Positions 5,327 through 6,492 of a DNA stretch of 6,492 bases are shown here, in pieces (the first letter of the stretch is position 1; the number at the start of each line of letters is the position of its first letter). The stretch spans positions 1-6,492 of the forward strand of contig JAQZDD010000063.1 of assembly GCA_028751055.1 (NCBI GenBank). Reading direction: 5' to 3'. Source of the DNA: Euryarchaeota archaeon Ods04. Lineage in GTDB: Archaea > Halobacteriota > Halobacteria > Halobacteriales > Halorutilaceae. The notes below the pieces were generated by a model, which ran no database searches, was not told the origin of the DNA, and saw only the letters and a program-made list of their open reading frames with translations. Made by a program: the position numbers and the translations under genes.

Positions 5327-5959
5327 GTGACGCAGAAAGAGGCAAGGCGCGGACTCAGAACCAGCACCGCCGAGGTGAAACAGCTCCTCATCGCATGGTT
5401 CGCGCTCACGCTCGGCTTCACGCTCCTGATGACCGACCTGTCGCAGTTCGGCGGCTTCGACGCGTCGGAGTTCGCTCTAAACTTCGTCGTCGCCTTTGTG
5501 ACCGCGGGCGCGGGCTTCCTCCTCCACGAACTCGCCCACAAGGTCGTGGCGCAACGTTACGGCTACTGGGCGGAGTTCCGCGCCGACTACGAGATGCTCG
5601 GCATAACCATCGCTTCGGGCGCGCTCGGTTTTCTTTTCGCCGCACCCGGCGCGGTCGAGGTTCGCGGACGGCTCATCGACAGCCGCAGGAACGGTATTAT
5701 CGCGCTCGCCGGACCTGCGACCAACGTCGTGCTTTTCGCCTTCTTCGCGCCGCTCTGGGTACTCTCCTCCGGCGGCTTTCTCGGATTCGTCGCGTCTTTC
5801 GGCGCGTTCATCAACTCGTTCTTGGCGGCGTTCAACCTCATCCCGTACGGTCCCTTGGACGGACGCAAGGTTCTCGACTGGGACAAGCGCGTCTTCGCCG
5901 TCTCCTTCGCCGTATGCGCCGTGCTCGCCGTCTATTCGTTCGTGTCGTTTCTTGGATAG
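5327..5959 (+). CDS. Site-2 protease-type membrane metalloprotease (M50 family)
   Basis: A 210-residue polytopic membrane protein of the M50/S2P family, which cleaves substrates within the membrane. The zinc-binding HELAH (HExxH; His67, Glu68, His71) lies at the end of a hydrophobic helix (about 49-67). The third ligand region NLIPYGPLDG (170-179, Asp178) is in a later helix, and LAGPATN (127-133) matches the family's conserved 'GP.aN'. About six hydrophobic stretches are visible. The protein has no PDZ or CBS domain, so it is the compact archaeal form. GTG is used as start behind a TATA-like box. The natural substrate is unknown; in bacteria relatives process membrane-bound anti-sigma factors or signal peptides, which need not apply here. 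Other frames over these bases are Arg-rich shadows. Confidence 0.93.
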   Translation: MTQKEARRGLRTSTAEVKQLLIAWFALTLGFTLLMTDLSQFGGFDASEFALNFVVAFVTAGAGFLLHELAHKVVAQRYGYWAEFRADYEMLGITIASGALGFLFAAPGAVEVRGRLIDSRRNGIIALAGPATNVVLFAFFAPLWVLSSGGFLGFVASFGAFINSFLAAFNLIPYGPLDGRKVLDWDKRVFAVSFAVCAVLAVYSFVSFLG

Positions 5960-5975
5960 GCTGTGTTTCCGTGGG

Positions 5976-5998
5976 CTGTGTCTTATTGGTAGGCACAG
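5976..5998 (+). terminator. Hairpin after the metalloprotease gene
   Basis: CTGTGTC (5976-5982) can pair with GGCACAG (5992-5998) through seven pairs including one G-U, around a 9-nt loop, 16 nt after the stop. A TTTT (6008-6011) follows 9 nt later. It is a possible terminator or mRNA-end structure. A direct repeat GGCTGTGT (5959-5966 and 5974-5981) overlaps it. Confidence 0.35.
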
Positions 5999-6008
5999 AG
6001 AATCGGAT

Positions 6009-6085
6009 TTTCGCCGATATCTCGGCATACGAACTGTTTTCGCCAAAATCTTGGAGAAACAGTATAATTTCGCCATCTACTTGGA
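6009..6085 (+). repeat. Three phased direct repeats upstream of the surface-protein gene
   Basis: The pattern TTTCGCCA-N4-CTTGGA occurs at 6038-6055 and 6068-6085 with all 14 fixed bases identical. A third copy at 6009-6026 keeps TTTCGCC and CT.GG with three changes. Starts are 29 and 30 bp apart, close to three helical turns, so all copies face the same side of the DNA. The last copy runs into the TATA box at 6084. This looks like an array of binding sites for a transcription factor (inference). TTTCGCC alone also occurs in coding sequence as Phe-Ala codons, so the evidence is the spacing and the second half-motif. Confidence 0.6.
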
Positions 6086-6094
6086 TATAAGTAG
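6077..6094. repeat. Inverted repeat over the TATA box
   Basis: CTACTT (6077-6082) and AAGTAG (6089-6094) are perfect 6-bp inverted arms around GGATAT. The arms enclose and overlap the TATA box, a classic position for a dimeric repressor site. A chance match of this size is possible. Confidence 0.4.
6084..6091 (+). promoter_or_regulatory. TATA box for the surface-protein gene
   Basis: GATATAAG predicts a start near 6113, leaving a leader of about 7 nt before the ATG at 6120. A second candidate, TATAAT (6063-6068), would give a leader of about 28 nt that includes GGAGGG (6104-6109), a good Shine-Dalgarno site 10 nt before the ATG. The two candidates imply different modes of translation. Confidence 0.5.
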
Positions 6095-6119
6095 GTGAAG
6101 CACGGAGGGTTTCACATCC

Positions 6120-6492
6120 ATGACACGGAAGACCTACGTCTTGCTACTGCTCGTCCTCTGCGTAGCCGTCTTGACAGGCGTCGTCTCAGCCGAAGGCGCG
6201 ACGGAAGTCGATGACGTAGACGACCTGCAGAACGTGAGCGACGACCTGAGCGGCGACTACGTGCTCGTGGACGACATTGACATGTCGACCGTCAACAACT
6301 TCGAGCCTATCGGCGACCGCGACGAGCCTTTCACGGGTAGCTTCGACGGCGGAGGAAACGTCATCGAAGGTCTGACCGTGAGACAGCCGTCTTCCGAACT
6401 CGCAGGGCTTTTCGCCGAAACGGGTGACGAAGCGGTGGTACGCGACCTGACAGTCACCGACGCCACCGTGACGGGCGGAGGAGTAGCGTCAG
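6120..6492 (+). CDS. Secreted GLUG-type surface protein, 5' part
   Basis: An open frame of 124 codons that runs off the window. The N-terminus is a Sec-type signal peptide: MTRK, a hydrophobic core (residues 6-22) and a VSA site, with predicted cleavage after Ala24. Then comes an acidic stretch with DDLQNVSDDLSGDYVLVDDI, followed by FEPIGDRDEPFTGSFDGGG and VIEGLTV, then LAGLFAETGDEAVVRDLTV. This is the order seen in GLUG-repeat adhesin-like proteins ('piG....pFtGtfDGnGytI..L....aGLFg......i.nL'), which fold as beta-solenoid repeats outside the cell. The short reverse-strand frame over 6257-6466 is a shadow. The length, later repeats and C-terminal anchor are not visible. Likely roles are cell surface, attachment or matrix, by family only. 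Confidence 0.85.
   Translation, partial: MTRKTYVLLLLVLCVAVLTGVVSAEGATEVDDVDDLQNVSDDLSGDYVLVDDIDMSTVNNFEPIGDRDEPFTGSFDGGGNVIEGLTVRQPSSELAGLFAETGDEAVVRDLTVTDATVTGGGVAS

Noticed and set aside
5477..6076. 199-codon minus-strand frame across the metalloprotease gene and the regulatory spacer
   Set aside because: Highly charged antisense shadow; its start would lie inside the repeat array and no recognisable domain is present.
6009..6085. The repeats as a CRISPR array or replication iterons
   Set aside because: Only three short degenerate copies, spacers of about 11-12 nt, no Cas or replication gene nearby, and the array ends at a TATA box. A promoter operator fits better.
5395..6090. 231-codon + strand frame overlapping the metalloprotease and the spacer after it
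   Set aside because: Arg-rich and out of frame with a gene that has clear HExxH and LDG motifs. It only extends past that gene because of chance lack of stops.

Overview
The window reads as chromosomal DNA of a halophilic archaeon (class Halobacteria). The evidence is a small protein beginning MGMGAYDESEQ, typical of a haloarchaeal family; acidic, Asp/Glu-rich proteins; GTG as well as ATG starts; and AT-rich TATA-like boxes about 27 nt before several start codons, as expected for leaderless archaeal transcripts. G+C is high in most genes (about 60% or more by eye). The species cannot be named. Ile ATA and Arg AGG/AGA codons are used more freely than in the best-known haloarchaea.

Layout. (1) 1-1354: the 3' end of an inositol-monophosphatase-family phosphatase gene overlaps the NAD kinase gene by ATGA. 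The two form a cofactor operon matching, as separate genes, the phosphatase-kinase fusion MJ0917 of Methanocaldococcus. (2) 1392-1793: a glyoxalase I-like enzyme with all four metal ligands. (3) 1851-2477: two small haloarchaeal proteins, one membrane-anchored with a zinc ribbon and one soluble of the DUF5786 type. (4) 2534-4296: a two-gene ABC-2 exporter (ATPase and permease, YadG/YadH type) with GTGA overlap behind its own promoter. (5) 4299-4493, minus strand: a 64-aa acidic protein convergent with the permease. It shares a 44-bp divergent promoter gap with (6) 4538-5260, a winged-helix plus HNH endonuclease gene that is clearly lower in G+C than its neighbours. (7) 5327-5959: a compact site-2-type membrane metalloprotease. 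(8) 5960-6119: a regulatory spacer with a hairpin, three copies of an 18-bp degenerate repeat at 29-30 bp spacing, and an inverted repeat over a TATA box. (9) 6120-6492: the 5' end of a secreted GLUG-type surface protein that runs off the window.

Most genes are housekeeping or widely conserved. The parts most worth a second look are the phased repeat array before the surface-protein gene; the complete lack of GATC and CTAG and near-complete lack of GGCC in 6.5 kb; the compositionally distinct HNH gene; and the unfused phosphatase/NAD kinase pair. No RNA gene, CRISPR array, insertion sequence or replication origin was seen. No gene-free stretch exceeds about 160 bases.
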